A stretch of DNA of 64,000 bases, taken from the NCBI RefSeq assembly GCF_019710575.1, contig NZ_JAHWFK010000011.1:1-64000 (forward strand). Direction: 5' to 3'. Source of the stretch: Paractinoplanes polyasparticus (lineage in GTDB: Bacteria; Actinomycetota; Actinomycetes; Mycobacteriales; Micromonosporaceae). Position numbers and translations under genes: made by a program. Positions 57,069 through 64,000 of this stretch are shown in pieces (position 1 is the stretch's first letter; each line of letters starts with the position of its first letter). The notes under the pieces were generated by a model. The model saw only the letters and a program-made list of their open reading frames with translations, did no database searches and had not been told where the DNA came from.

Positions 57069-57772
57069 GCGTCGCGGCGATCCAGGACGCGCGCCCCGAT
57101 CAGGAAAGCCCCGGCCGCCCAGGCTGTCACGATCAGCAGGCCCGCGTACGAGTTCTCGTTGAGGAACCGCTCGCCGGCCACCCCGGGCAGGGCGTCAGCG
57201 ATCGTGTTGAGCACGGCCAGATCCGGCACCTGGAGCAGCGGTGGCACCACCACGACCAGCATCAGCAGCACCACGAGGGTGATTACCGGCCCACGCAGCG
57301 CCGCACCGAGGCCGACCGCGAACACACCGAGCAGAGCCAGGTAGAGGCCCATCTTCGGGGCCGCGGCGCCCATCGAGCTGTCGTCCAGGATCGAGGCGGC
57401 GACGAGCGTGCCCACGAAGCCGACGATCGTGCCCGCGACCAGCGTGACCGCGGCGACCACCACGCTCTTGGCCAGCAGCAGCCGGGGCCGCAGCGGGGTC
57501 CAGGTGAGGGTGGCCCGGATCGTGCCGGCCGAGTACTCGCCGGTCATCACGATCGACGCCAGGGCGATGAAGGCCAGTTGCGCGAAGCTGAGGCCGAGCG
57601 CGGCGATCTCTCCGGCCGAGTTCTCGTCGATGTCGCCGTTATTCGCGTACAGCGCGTACTGCCCGGCGCCCGCGGCCATGAGCACGAGTGCGGCGGTGAG
57701 CGCCCACCACACCGTACGGGTGCTCCAGAGCTTGATCCATTCGGCGCCGATCGTGGCTCGTAGCATCGTCAT
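57065..57772 (-). CDS. ABC-2 type permease of a small exporter
   Basis: 235 residues with six spans: TVWWALTAALVLMAAGAGQY, LAFIALASIVMTGEYSAGTI (the loop preceding TWTPLRPRLLLAKSVVVAA), and VITLVVLLMLVVVVPPLLQV. A gold-standard ABC-2/BcrB-like membrane component of the bacitracin or lantibiotic export class. It overlaps the ATPase gene by four bases; the stop is shared with the opposite response regulator gene. Confidence 0.82.
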   Translation of the reverse strand: MTMLRATIGAEWIKLWSTRTVWWALTAALVLMAAGAGQYALYANNGDIDENSAGEIAALGLSFAQLAFIALASIVMTGEYSAGTIRATLTWTPLRPRLLLAKSVVVAAVTLVAGTIVGFVGTLVAASILDDSSMGAAAPKMGLYLALLGVFAVGLGAALRGPVITLVVLLMLVVVVPPLLQVPDLAVLNTIADALPGVAGERFLNENSYAGLLIVTAWAAGAFLIGARVLDRRDA

Positions 57773-58479
57773 CGGAGCGCGCTCCCCTCGGTCAGCGTGT
57801 AGTAGGCGTCCTCCAGCGAGGCGTGCCCGGCCAGGATCTGCTCGAGCGGCGCGTCGGCCAGCAGCCGCCCGTTGCCGATGACGATCAGGTGGTCGGCGGT
57901 CACCTGCATCTCGCTGAGCAGGTGGCTCGAGACCAGCACCGTGCGGCCCTCGGCGGCCAGCTCGCGCATCAGGCCCCGGATCCAGCGCACCCCGTCCGGG
58001 TCGAGGCCGTTGACCGGCTCGTCGAGGATCAGCACCGGCGGGTCACCGAGCAGCGCGCCCGCGATCCCGAGCCGCTGCCCCATGCCCAGCGAGTACGTGC
58101 CGGTCCGCTTGCGGGCTGCTCCGCCCAGTCCGGCCCGGGCCAGCACCTCGTCGACCCGTGCGGCCGGGATGCCGTTGCTGCGCGCCATGGCGAGCAGGTG
58201 GTTTCTTCCCGTACGGCCGGGGTGAGCCGCCTTGGCCTCGAGCACGGCCCCGACCTTGCGCAGGGGCCAGGCGTACGAGGAATAGGGTCGCCCGTCGATG
58301 AGGGCTCGTCCCGACGTCGGGCGGTCGAGCCCGAGAATCATGCGCAGCGTGGTCGACTTGCCGGCGCCGTTGGGCCCGAGGAATCCGGTGACCAGGCCGG
58401 GCCGCACCGCCAGATCGAGCCCGTCGACGGCCAGGGTGGCGCCGTATCTCTTCGTCAGTGTCTCCAGGGTTATCACCAT
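57769..58479 (-). CDS. ABC exporter ATP-binding protein (BcrA-like)
   Basis: 236 residues. Walker A VTGFLGPNGAGKSTTLR near 35, Q-loop-type region with PLRKVGAVLEAKAAHPG, signature YSLGMGQRLGIAGALL near 135 and Walker B VLILDEPVNGLDPDGV, then SSHLLSEMQV. The S-L-G-M form of the signature and the A-K-A-A-H-P segment match the bacitracin/lantibiotic resistance subfamily. ATG 58479 follows TACCGT at seven bases; GTG 58488 is an alternative start. It is controlled presumably by the convergent two-component pair. Confidence 0.87.
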   Translation of the reverse strand: MVITLETLTKRYGATLAVDGLDLAVRPGLVTGFLGPNGAGKSTTLRMILGLDRPTSGRALIDGRPYSSYAWPLRKVGAVLEAKAAHPGRTGRNHLLAMARSNGIPAARVDEVLARAGLGGAARKRTGTYSLGMGQRLGIAGALLGDPPVLILDEPVNGLDPDGVRWIRGLMRELAAEGRTVLVSSHLLSEMQVTADHLIVIGNGRLLADAPLEQILAGHASLEDAYYTLTEGSALR

Positions 58480-58486
58480 GCGCCGC

Positions 58487-58492
58487 ACGGTA
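58487..58492 (-). promoter_or_regulatory. -10 hexamer (leaderless type) of the BcrA-like gene
   Basis: TACCGT on the minus strand lies seven bases before ATG 58479. Confidence 0.5.
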
Positions 58493-58633
58493 GAACCGCA
58501 GGTGCTGCCGCCACCCGACCCGAACGGCAGTCGCGCGTACTGACGAAAGTCATGCTCGATACACGGGCTGTTGATCTACCGCCGCGAATGTGTGCTGGAG
58601 TCCGCATGCATCAATCTGTGGGAGATCACCGAT

Positions 58634-60319
58634 ATGGGTCACGGCCACGACCATCACCACCACCACGACAACGTGCACGAGGGCAGCGACGTCTCGCCCG
58701 CTCTCGACCTGACCATCCCGGACAGCGAACTCTCGCCGTCCGACGTCTCCCGCCGCGGCTTCCTGCGCGGCGCGGGCCTGCTCGGCGCCGGTGCGGCCGC
58801 GTCTGTGCTGGCCACCCCCGCCCCGGCTGTGGCCCACGGGCAGGATTCGTCGGGAAAGGGGCTGGTCTGGCTGTCGGGTGACCACCACATCCATACCCAG
58901 TACAGCTCGGACGCCCAGTACCGGGTGATCGACCAGGCCCGGCACGGCCGCGCCTTCGGCCTCGACTGGGTCGTCATCACCGACCACGGCAGCGCCACCC
59001 ACGCCAAGATCGGCGTCGACAAGGTCAACCCGGACATCCGGGCCACCCGCGACGAGCTGCGCGACCTGCTCACGTTCCAGGGTCTGGAGTGGAACATCCC
59101 GGGCGCCGAGCACGCGACCGTCTTCGTGACCCCGAGCCGGAACGAGGTCGAGGTCCTCAAGAAGTTCGAGCAGAACTACGACGGCTCGCTGCTGCCCGCC
59201 ACCAACACCAACGAGCAGAACGAGGCGGCCGCGATCGCCGGCATCAAGTTCCTCGCCTCGCAGGTGAAGGCGCGCAAGGTGGACGGCGCCCTGTTCTTCG
59301 CCAACCACCCGGCCCGCCGCGGGATCGACTCGCCGCACGAGATCCGCAACTGGCGCGACGCCGACCCGACCGTCGCCGTCGGCTTCGAGGGCGCCCCCGG
59401 CCACCAGGCCGCCGGCATCCCCGCCCCGAACGGCCGCGGCGGCGCGCGCGGCTACTACGACAACAACCCGTCGGCCGCCTCGTTCCCGGGCTACCCGCTC
59501 GAGAGCTACCGCACCTGGGGTGGCTTCGACTGGATGACCGCCACCGTCGGCGGCCTGTGGGACAGCCTGCTCGCCGAGGGCAAGGCGTGGTGGATCACCG
59601 TCAACTCGGACTCGCACGTCAACTATCTGGACCAGTCGGACCGGGGACCGGGCAGCAACTTCGAGGTCAACGGCAAGTACAACGACCCCGTCTACACCGG
59701 TAAGACGCTGAGCACTGCGGGCGACTTCTGGCCCGGCTTCTACGGCCGCACCACGGTCGGCGCCACGTCGTGGGGCTACAAGCAGGTCATGGACGGCCTG
59801 CGCGCGGGCCGGGTCTGGGTCGACCACGGCCGGCTGATCAAGGGGGTGGACGCGCGCGTCCGCGTGGCCGGCGACCGCCGCTCGGCCACCGGCACCGGGC
59901 TCGGCGGCGCGCTGCACGTCAAGCGCGGCACCACCACCGAGATCACCCTCGACATCGACCTGCAGGACGTGCCCAACTGGGCGCAGTTCGTCCCGGTGCT
60001 CAAGCGCGTCGACCTCATCGTCGGCACGGTCACCGGCCCGGTCACCGACAAGGACGCCTACACCGCCCCCGACACCAAGGTGGTCAAGTCGTTCGAGGTG
60101 TCCAAGACCTCGGGCCGGGTGTCGATCACGTACTCGTTCGGCCGCCTCGACAAGCCGTTCTACGTGCGGGTGCGCGGCACCGACGGCAACCGCACCCAGC
60201 CCGGCCTGATGGGTGCGGGCGTCGACCCGTACGGACCGAAGCTCGACGTCATCGGCGACGCCGACCCGTGGGGCGACCTGTGGTTCTACACCAACCCGAT
60301 CTGGGTCCTGCCCAGGTGA
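58634..60319 (+). CDS. Tat-exported PHP-domain phosphoesterase-like protein
   Basis: 561 residues. A His-rich start (GHGHDHHHHHDNVHEG) is followed by twin-arginine signal SRRGFLRGAGLLGAGAAASV near residue 40 and a cleavage-like AVA. The mature part has a PHP domain: GDHHIHTQYSSDAQY near 85, WVVITDHGSATH near 115, then ANHPARR near 230 and NSDSHVNY near 330, with the metal-binding His and Asp arrangement. A beta-rich C-terminal domain with repeated strands follows. It is a secreted metal-dependent phosphoesterase or related hydrolase. ATG 58634 has GGGAG upstream. The following gene overlaps its stop. Confidence 0.82.
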   Translation: MGHGHDHHHHHDNVHEGSDVSPALDLTIPDSELSPSDVSRRGFLRGAGLLGAGAAASVLATPAPAVAHGQDSSGKGLVWLSGDHHIHTQYSSDAQYRVIDQARHGRAFGLDWVVITDHGSATHAKIGVDKVNPDIRATRDELRDLLTFQGLEWNIPGAEHATVFVTPSRNEVEVLKKFEQNYDGSLLPATNTNEQNEAAAIAGIKFLASQVKARKVDGALFFANHPARRGIDSPHEIRNWRDADPTVAVGFEGAPGHQAAGIPAPNGRGGARGYYDNNPSAASFPGYPLESYRTWGGFDWMTATVGGLWDSLLAEGKAWWITVNSDSHVNYLDQSDRGPGSNFEVNGKYNDPVYTGKTLSTAGDFWPGFYGRTTVGATSWGYKQVMDGLRAGRVWVDHGRLIKGVDARVRVAGDRRSATGTGLGGALHVKRGTTTEITLDIDLQDVPNWAQFVPVLKRVDLIVGTVTGPVTDKDAYTAPDTKVVKSFEVSKTSGRVSITYSFGRLDKPFYVRVRGTDGNRTQPGLMGAGVDPYGPKLDVIGDADPWGDLWFYTNPIWVLPR

Positions 60320-60813
60320 CCCTGTACCGCTCGGTTGCCGGCCCCTCGGTTCTCGGCGTTTCGCTCGGGCACCGGGAGGTCGGCGCGGCCGATCACTGGA
60401 TCCTCTCGCTCGACCCGGCGCCGTCGCTGGCGTGCACGCACCTGGTCCGGACGCCGTTCCCCCACGTGGCGATCAGCCTGGTCGGCGCGTCCGCTTCGAC
60501 GCCGACCGAATTTCAAGCGGCTGCCGATGGGGCCGCGACCGGGACGTTCGGCCGCGCGGTCGTCTTCCCCGGGTCGCCGGACCTGACCGGCACCCTGACC
60601 GTCGGCGAGGTGCTGTCCCGCAGCGCGATCGACCGGGTCGAGGTGCTGGGCTCCGGGGCCGCCGACGAGGCTCTGAAGCTCGACACGCGCGACTTCGTCC
60701 GGCCCCAGTTCCGCGGGGACGACCTCGTTCTGGTGACCATGCCGGCCGCGGGCGGACTGCTGGTGCCGTTCGAAACGCGGGACCCCACCCCCTGCTGTGC
60801 CGACCACGCCTAG
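60316..60813 (+). CDS. Unknown protein coupled to the PHP gene
   Basis: 165 residues, GTG 60316 overlapping the PHP stop by four bases (GTGA). Landmarks are VSLGHREVGAADHWILSLDP, CTHLVRTPFPHVAISLVGAS, and a C-terminal region with FRGDDLVLVTMPAAGGLLVP and two Cys near the end (CCADHA). No signal peptide. No known family is recognised. The coupling to a secreted PHP enzyme suggests a regulatory, maturation or partner role. Confidence 0.6.
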   Translation: MTLYRSVAGPSVLGVSLGHREVGAADHWILSLDPAPSLACTHLVRTPFPHVAISLVGASASTPTEFQAAADGAATGTFGRAVVFPGSPDLTGTLTVGEVLSRSAIDRVEVLGSGAADEALKLDTRDFVRPQFRGDDLVLVTMPAAGGLLVPFETRDPTPCCADHA

Positions 60814-60822
60814 CCGATTCTC

Positions 60823-60828
60823 TACGCT
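60823..60828 (+). promoter_or_regulatory. -10 hexamer (leaderless type) of the MTHFR-like gene
   Basis: TACGCT lies six bases before GTG 60835, with no ribosome site. Confidence 0.5.
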
Positions 60829-60834
60829 GGGCCG

Positions 60835-61764
60835 GTGCCTCGTAACTCGCTGCAGTCCAAGCTGGCCGACCCGCAGCGCGGGGTGATGCTGTTCAGCATC
60901 ACCCCGCCGCGCCGCAACACCGCTCCCGAGCGGGTCAAAGAAATCGCCGAGATCACCGTGCGCCGGCTGTCCGGCCTGGACCTCGACGGCCTGATCCTCT
61001 ACGACATCGACGACGAGTCCGACCGCGTCGCCGGGGAACGCCCGTTCCCGTACCTGCCGACCCTCGACCCGGCGTCGTACTACGCCGACCACCTCGGCGA
61101 CTGGGACCGGCCCACGGTGATCTACCGCTGCGTCGGCAAGTACACCGAGGACGAGCTGCGCGGCTGGCTGACGACGGCCGATACCACCCGCACGCTGAGC
61201 GTCTTCGTCGGCGCCTCCTCCGGGGGCAAGCCCGTGCAGACGTCGCTGCGGCGGGCCCAGCAACTGCACGCCGAGGTGCGCCCCCAGTTGCCGCTGGGAG
61301 CCGTCGTGATCGGCGACCGCCACACCCGCCACGGCGACGAGCACCTGCGCATGCTGACCAAGCAGGAGCGCGGCTGCACGTACTTCGTCTCCCAGGTCGT
61401 GTACGACCTCAACGAGACGAAGAACCTGGTCTCCGACTACTTCTACGCCTGTCGCGAGGCCGGCATCACCCCGCGTCCGCTCATCTTCACGCTGTCGCTC
61501 TGCGGCTCGGCCAAGACGCTCGAGTTCCTGGGCTGGCTGGGCGTGCAGGTCCCGCCGTGGCTGGCCACCGAGCTGCTCGAGTCCTCCGACCCCCTGGCCA
61601 CCTCCCGCCGCGAGGCCCTGGCCATCGCCGAGGACCTGAAGGCCTTCTGCGAACGGCTCGGCATGCCCTACGGCTTCAACGTCGAGAGCGTCTCCATCCG
61701 CAAGGCCGAGATCGAGGCCTCCACCGAGCTGGCCCGCGAGATCGCCACCCTGCTCCGCGGCTGA
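60835..61764 (+). CDS. Methylenetetrahydrofolate reductase-like protein
   Basis: 309 residues of the FAD-linked MTHFR-like TIM-barrel group. It carries VMLFSITPPRRNTAPERVKE, DLDGLILYDIDDESDRVAGE, ERGCTYFVSQVVYDLNETKN (with the F-V-S-Q-x-x-Y pattern, like the MTHFR Q/Y folate site) and TPRPLIFTLSLCGSAKTLEF. The actinobacterial branch differs from classical MetF, so the exact substrate is not certain. GTG 60835 follows a leaderless-type -10. Its stop lies two bases before the stop of the convergent aldo-keto reductase gene. Confidence 0.75.
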   Translation: MPRNSLQSKLADPQRGVMLFSITPPRRNTAPERVKEIAEITVRRLSGLDLDGLILYDIDDESDRVAGERPFPYLPTLDPASYYADHLGDWDRPTVIYRCVGKYTEDELRGWLTTADTTRTLSVFVGASSGGKPVQTSLRRAQQLHAEVRPQLPLGAVVIGDRHTRHGDEHLRMLTKQERGCTYFVSQVVYDLNETKNLVSDYFYACREAGITPRPLIFTLSLCGSAKTLEFLGWLGVQVPPWLATELLESSDPLATSRREALAIAEDLKAFCERLGMPYGFNVESVSIRKAEIEASTELAREIATLLRG

Positions 61765-61766
61765 CC

Positions 61767-62381
61767 TCAGCCCAGGCGGGCCAGATCCTCAGCGGTGAGA
61801 CGCACGGCGCCGGCGGCGATGTTGTCCAGCAGATGCTGTTCGTCACCGGTGCCGGGGATGGCCAGGACGTCAGCGCCCTGATGGGGTGTCCAGGCCAGAC
61901 GGATCTGATGCTCGGTGACGTGGTGGGCGGCGGCGATTTCGCGTACGGCGTTGTCCGTGCCCGCGGTTGGGCCGTCCTCGCGGCCGGGGCCGGCGATGGC
62001 GAAGAACGGCACGAAGGCTGTGCCGCGCTCGGCCGGCTCCGCCGGCAGGGCCGCGTCGCGCTTGAGGTCGACGGCGAAGCTGTTCTGGACGCAGACGATC
62101 GGAGCGACGGCGGCGGCCTCGTCGATCTGGGCCAGGGTGGCGTTCGAGATGCCCAGGTGGCGGATCAGGCCCTCGCCGCGCAGGGCGGCCAGCGCCTCGA
62201 AGCGCGGGGCCACGGGCGCGGTGCGGCTGATGTGGTTGACGCCCAGTTCGACCGCCCGGCGCAGGACACGGATCGCGACGCTGCGGTCGGGGTTCGCGGT
62301 GAGCCGCATCGAGCCGAACCCCATGCGGTTGACGACCTGATCGCCGAGCTGCCAGGTGCCGGCGGCGTGTGCAGTGATCAC
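61767..62381 (-). CDS. Aldo-keto reductase with a large internal deletion
   Basis: 204 residues, well short of the 280 or so normal for the family. It starts GDQVVNRMGFGSMRLTANPD, AIRVLRRAVELGVNHI, and then jumps to PVAPRFEALAALRGEGLIRH, LGISNATLAQIDEAAAVAPI. The usual D-T-A-D-x-Y-G segment, the catalytic Lys and the H-R-x-D region in between (about 80-90 residues) are missing. The reading frame is intact and later parts (FVPFFAIAGPG, IRLAWTPHQG, LAIPGTGDEQHLLDN) are normal. It probably lacks catalysis: a decaying gene or a non-enzymatic protein. GTG 62381 has TAGCGT seven bases upstream. Confidence 0.7.
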   Translation of the reverse strand: MITAHAAGTWQLGDQVVNRMGFGSMRLTANPDRSVAIRVLRRAVELGVNHISRTAPVAPRFEALAALRGEGLIRHLGISNATLAQIDEAAAVAPIVCVQNSFAVDLKRDAALPAEPAERGTAFVPFFAIAGPGREDGPTAGTDNAVREIAAAHHVTEHQIRLAWTPHQGADVLAIPGTGDEQHLLDNIAAGAVRLTAEDLARLG

Positions 62382-62506
62382 CGCGGCAACGCTAGGGCGG
62401 CGTCGCCCCGAAGGCACTCCGCCGTCCACTCGATACCGTTTTGTACACACCTTTGCTAGCTTGTTAAGCACGGAATGATGCGTACGTGCCGAAGGTTGTC
62501 GCGGTC
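62382..62506. promoter_or_regulatory. Divergent region between AKR-like and reductase genes
   Basis: 125 bp. TAGCGT (minus strand, 62389-62394) is the -10 of the AKR-like gene, leaderless type. On the plus side a locally A+T-richer stretch (62425-62470, with TTGTACAC and TTGTTAAGC) may hold the promoter of the reductase gene. Confidence 0.45.
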
Positions 62507-63175
62507 ATGACGACGATCGGAATCATCGGTAGCGGGAACATCGGCGGCACGGTGGCGCGGCTCGCAGTGGCGGGCGGTTACGACGTGGTGGTGAGCAACT
62601 CCCGCGGTCCCGAAACCCTCAAGGACTTCACCGACGAGCTCGGCCCCAAGGCTCGCGCAGCGACTGCGGCCGAGGCTGCGGCGGCCGGCGACATCGTGGT
62701 GGTGAGCGTGCCGTTCAAGGCATTCCCGCAGCTGCCGGTGGCTGAGCTGGCCGGCAAGGTCGTGCTCGACACGAACAACTACTACCCGCAGCGCGACGGC
62801 GCCTTCGAGGCGCTCGACAAGGGCGAGAAGACCAGCGCCCAGCTCGAGCAGGAGGCGCTGGGCTCGGCGCGCGTGGTGAAGGTGTTCAACAACATCTACT
62901 CGGGCCACCTGGCCTCGCTGCCCCGCCCGTCGGGCTCGACCGACCGCTCGGCCCTGCCCATCGCGGGCGACGACGCGGCCGCGAAGCAGACGGCCACCGA
63001 GTTCCTCGACGCCATCGGCTACGACGCGGTCGACGCGGGGACGCTGGCCGACAGCTGGCGCCAGGAGCCGGGTACTCCGGTCTATGGCCCGCCCTACGGC
63101 ACGTACGAAGTAGAGGCCGGCACTCCCGCGGGCGCCGACCAGATTCGTCAGGCCCTGGCCGAAGCCAAGCGCTGA
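62507..63175 (+). CDS. NADPH-dependent F420 reductase-like protein
   Basis: 222 residues. N-terminal Rossmann fold with TIGIIGSGNIGGTVARLAVA (G-x-G-x-x-G), then VVVSNSRGPETLKDFTDELG, where the S-N-S-R segment contacts the NADP phosphate. Later landmarks are VVVSVPFKAFPQLPVAELAG, KVVLDTNNYYPQRDGAFEAL, VVKVFNNIYSGHLASLPRPS. The fold and lengths match F420:NADP oxidoreductase-like proteins of actinobacteria, though true F420 use is not proven. ATG 62507 lies eleven bases after GAAGG; GTG 62486 is an alternative. Confidence 0.75.
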   Translation: MTTIGIIGSGNIGGTVARLAVAGGYDVVVSNSRGPETLKDFTDELGPKARAATAAEAAAAGDIVVVSVPFKAFPQLPVAELAGKVVLDTNNYYPQRDGAFEALDKGEKTSAQLEQEALGSARVVKVFNNIYSGHLASLPRPSGSTDRSALPIAGDDAAAKQTATEFLDAIGYDAVDAGTLADSWRQEPGTPVYGPPYGTYEVEAGTPAGADQIRQALAEAKR

Positions 63176-63179
63176 CCCG

Positions 63180-63605
63180 TCAGGAGATCGAGCCGGGCTC
63201 CGCGAGCCATTGCACGCGCTGCCCGGTCACCTCCGACACACACTCGAACCCTTTGTCGTAGTGCAGCAGCACCATCTCGTGCTCCTCAGCCGTGGCTGCC
63301 ACCAGCAGGTCGAGGGGACCGACCGCTCGGTGACGGCCCTGATCGGCCAGGTGTTGCTGCACTTCTTCTGCCCGCTCGAAGGCTCGGTCGGGCATGACCA
63401 CCCATCGGTACGACTCCCGCAAGTTGGCGATCATCTCTTCACGGTGTTCTCGCGACTTGGCGCTGAAGAGAATTTCCAACTCACTGAGAGGGCAGACGAC
63501 CAGCGTGCCGCGCCTGACCTTGTGATCCCAGGCGGCGCGAACGCCAGGATTCGTCGTCAGTCGCACGTGGGCGCTTGTGTCGACCAGGTAACTCGCCTGG
63601 CTCAT
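63180..63605 (-). CDS. vapC: VapC-type PIN ribonuclease toxin
   Basis: 141 residues with the PIN fold. Acidic active site: Asp9 in YLVDTSAHV, Glu42/Glu44 in LSELEILF, Asp99 in GPLDLLVAATA and Asp117 in HYDKGFECV. VapC toxins cleave tRNA or rRNA. The ATG overlaps the VapB stop (ATGA), so the antitoxin and toxin are coupled, with the antitoxin first. The pair ends within a few bases of the reductase stop on the other strand. Confidence 0.87.
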   Translation of the reverse strand: MSQASYLVDTSAHVRLTTNPGVRAAWDHKVRRGTLVVCPLSELEILFSAKSREHREEMIANLRESYRWVVMPDRAFERAEEVQQHLADQGRHRAVGPLDLLVAATAEEHEMVLLHYDKGFECVSEVTGQRVQWLAEPGSIS

Positions 63606-63835
63606 ATGCGGTAGTTCCTCTTGTCGAGCAGGATGTCGAAATCGCCCGCATCCCCCATCTTGCCGAGCCGCTCGAACGCCTCCCCGCGCCGCTGCTGGTC
63701 AGCCGCGTCCTGAACCGCGGCTGCGACCGTCTCCTCGTGCGTCTCCGTGCCGAACATCCGGGCGGCGAAAGCCAGCACCTCGCGGTCGATCTCGACCTCG
63801 ATTTTGATCTTGGTCGCGCTCATCAACGTCTCCAT
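63602..63835 (-). CDS. vapB: VapB-type antitoxin
   Basis: 77 residues. The N-terminal TKIKIEVEIDREVLAFAARM is a ribbon-helix-helix, with FGTETHEETVAAAVQDAADQ as the second helix pair, and an acidic/hydrophobic C-terminal tail (GDFDILLDKRNYRI) that would wrap VapC. ATG 63835 has AGGAGG seven bases upstream; ATG 63823 is an internal alternative. It neutralises VapC and represses its promoter at the CTAG-rich site just upstream. Confidence 0.82.
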   Translation of the reverse strand: METLMSATKIKIEVEIDREVLAFAARMFGTETHEETVAAAVQDAADQQRRGEAFERLGKMGDAGDFDILLDKRNYRI

Positions 63836-63860
63836 TCGGCCACCTCCTCTCATCGTAGCG

Positions 63861-63901
63861 CCTAGACGACCAACGCCTAGTTACTATACGACTAGGCTAG
63901 T
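63861..63901. promoter_or_regulatory. vapBC promoter-operator with CTAG repeats
   Basis: CTAG occurs at 63862, 63877, 63892 and 63897, the first three 15 bp apart. An inverted repeat CCTAGT/ACTAGG (63876-63881, 63891-63896) brackets TACTATACG, and on the minus strand TATAGT (63884-63889) is a good -10 for vapBC. The arrangement is what a ribbon-helix-helix antitoxin would bind. Confidence 0.55.
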
Positions 63902-64000
63902 CGCGGGACCAGTAGGATGCAACATAGGTACAGCGGAAATCCTTCGCGGGAGCGCGATCCGATTCTCTACGCATCCAGGCCTGCCGAAACCTGTCGCCAG

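Overview
High-GC Gram-positive DNA (roughly 70% G+C by eye) with many GTG starts, strong G/C preference at third codon positions, a DevR/DevS dormancy pair, an F420-type oxidoreductase, Tat lipoproteins, and YbaB/EspC/WXG-like type VII secretion genes. This fits an actinomycete, most likely Micromonosporaceae (Actinoplanes-like). The genus is an inference from gene content; no 16S gene is present.

Layout. 1-3260: tRNA-Asn, a small YtxH-like protein and two TIM-barrel sugar isomerase/epimerase-like genes. 3261-7643: a divergent DevR/DevS redox pair with a DevR-type box between the genes, a second box, and two Acg-family nitroreductase-like genes. 7684-11302: a toxin/immunity island holding a frameshifted toxin, a nucleotidyltransferase-fold toxin operon and an HExxH metallopeptidase toxin, each with an immunity-like partner. 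11339-13364: a DUF1996 protein, a methyltransferase and a frameshifted small gene. 13288-18303: a tightly overlapped three-gene operon of a dual-ATPase HerA-like protein, an unknown 209-aa protein and a DUF559-type nuclease, which is a candidate defence system. 18562-21759: an RNase A-like toxin with tandem immunity genes, followed by a YbaB/EspC-like/helical type VII secretion module that carries no toxin domain. 21830-28175: a ROK-regulated sugar ABC operon with an oxidoreductase. 28285-36204: YihY, a NodIJ-like ABC exporter, dnaG, dgt and a VOC protein. 36323-39384: five genes of DUF4388 and roadblock/LC7 proteins with no GTPase. 39456-46424: DUF2786, MFS, dusB, an XdhC-like protein, glyS and small proteins. 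46438-49799: a zinc uptake operon with a Zur box and two zinc-type regulators. 49827-62381: membrane proteins, a hydrolase, the TPP-riboswitch-controlled ykoEDC operon, a two-component system convergent with an ABC exporter, a Tat-exported PHP protein, an MTHFR-like protein and an internally deleted aldo-keto reductase. 62507-63901: an F420/NADP reductase-like gene and a vapBC pair with a CTAG-rich promoter.

Themes. Four stand-alone toxins within 12 kb share a short M-x-x-R-x-R leader, which suggests a modular set of orphan effectors related to the nearby type VII delivery genes. At least thirteen genes carry a TANNNT hexamer 6-7 nt before the start codon, the signature of leaderless transcripts. 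The best candidates for an undescribed system are the HerA-like/DUF559 operon, the shared-leader orphan toxins, and the GTPase-free DUF4388/roadblock cluster.
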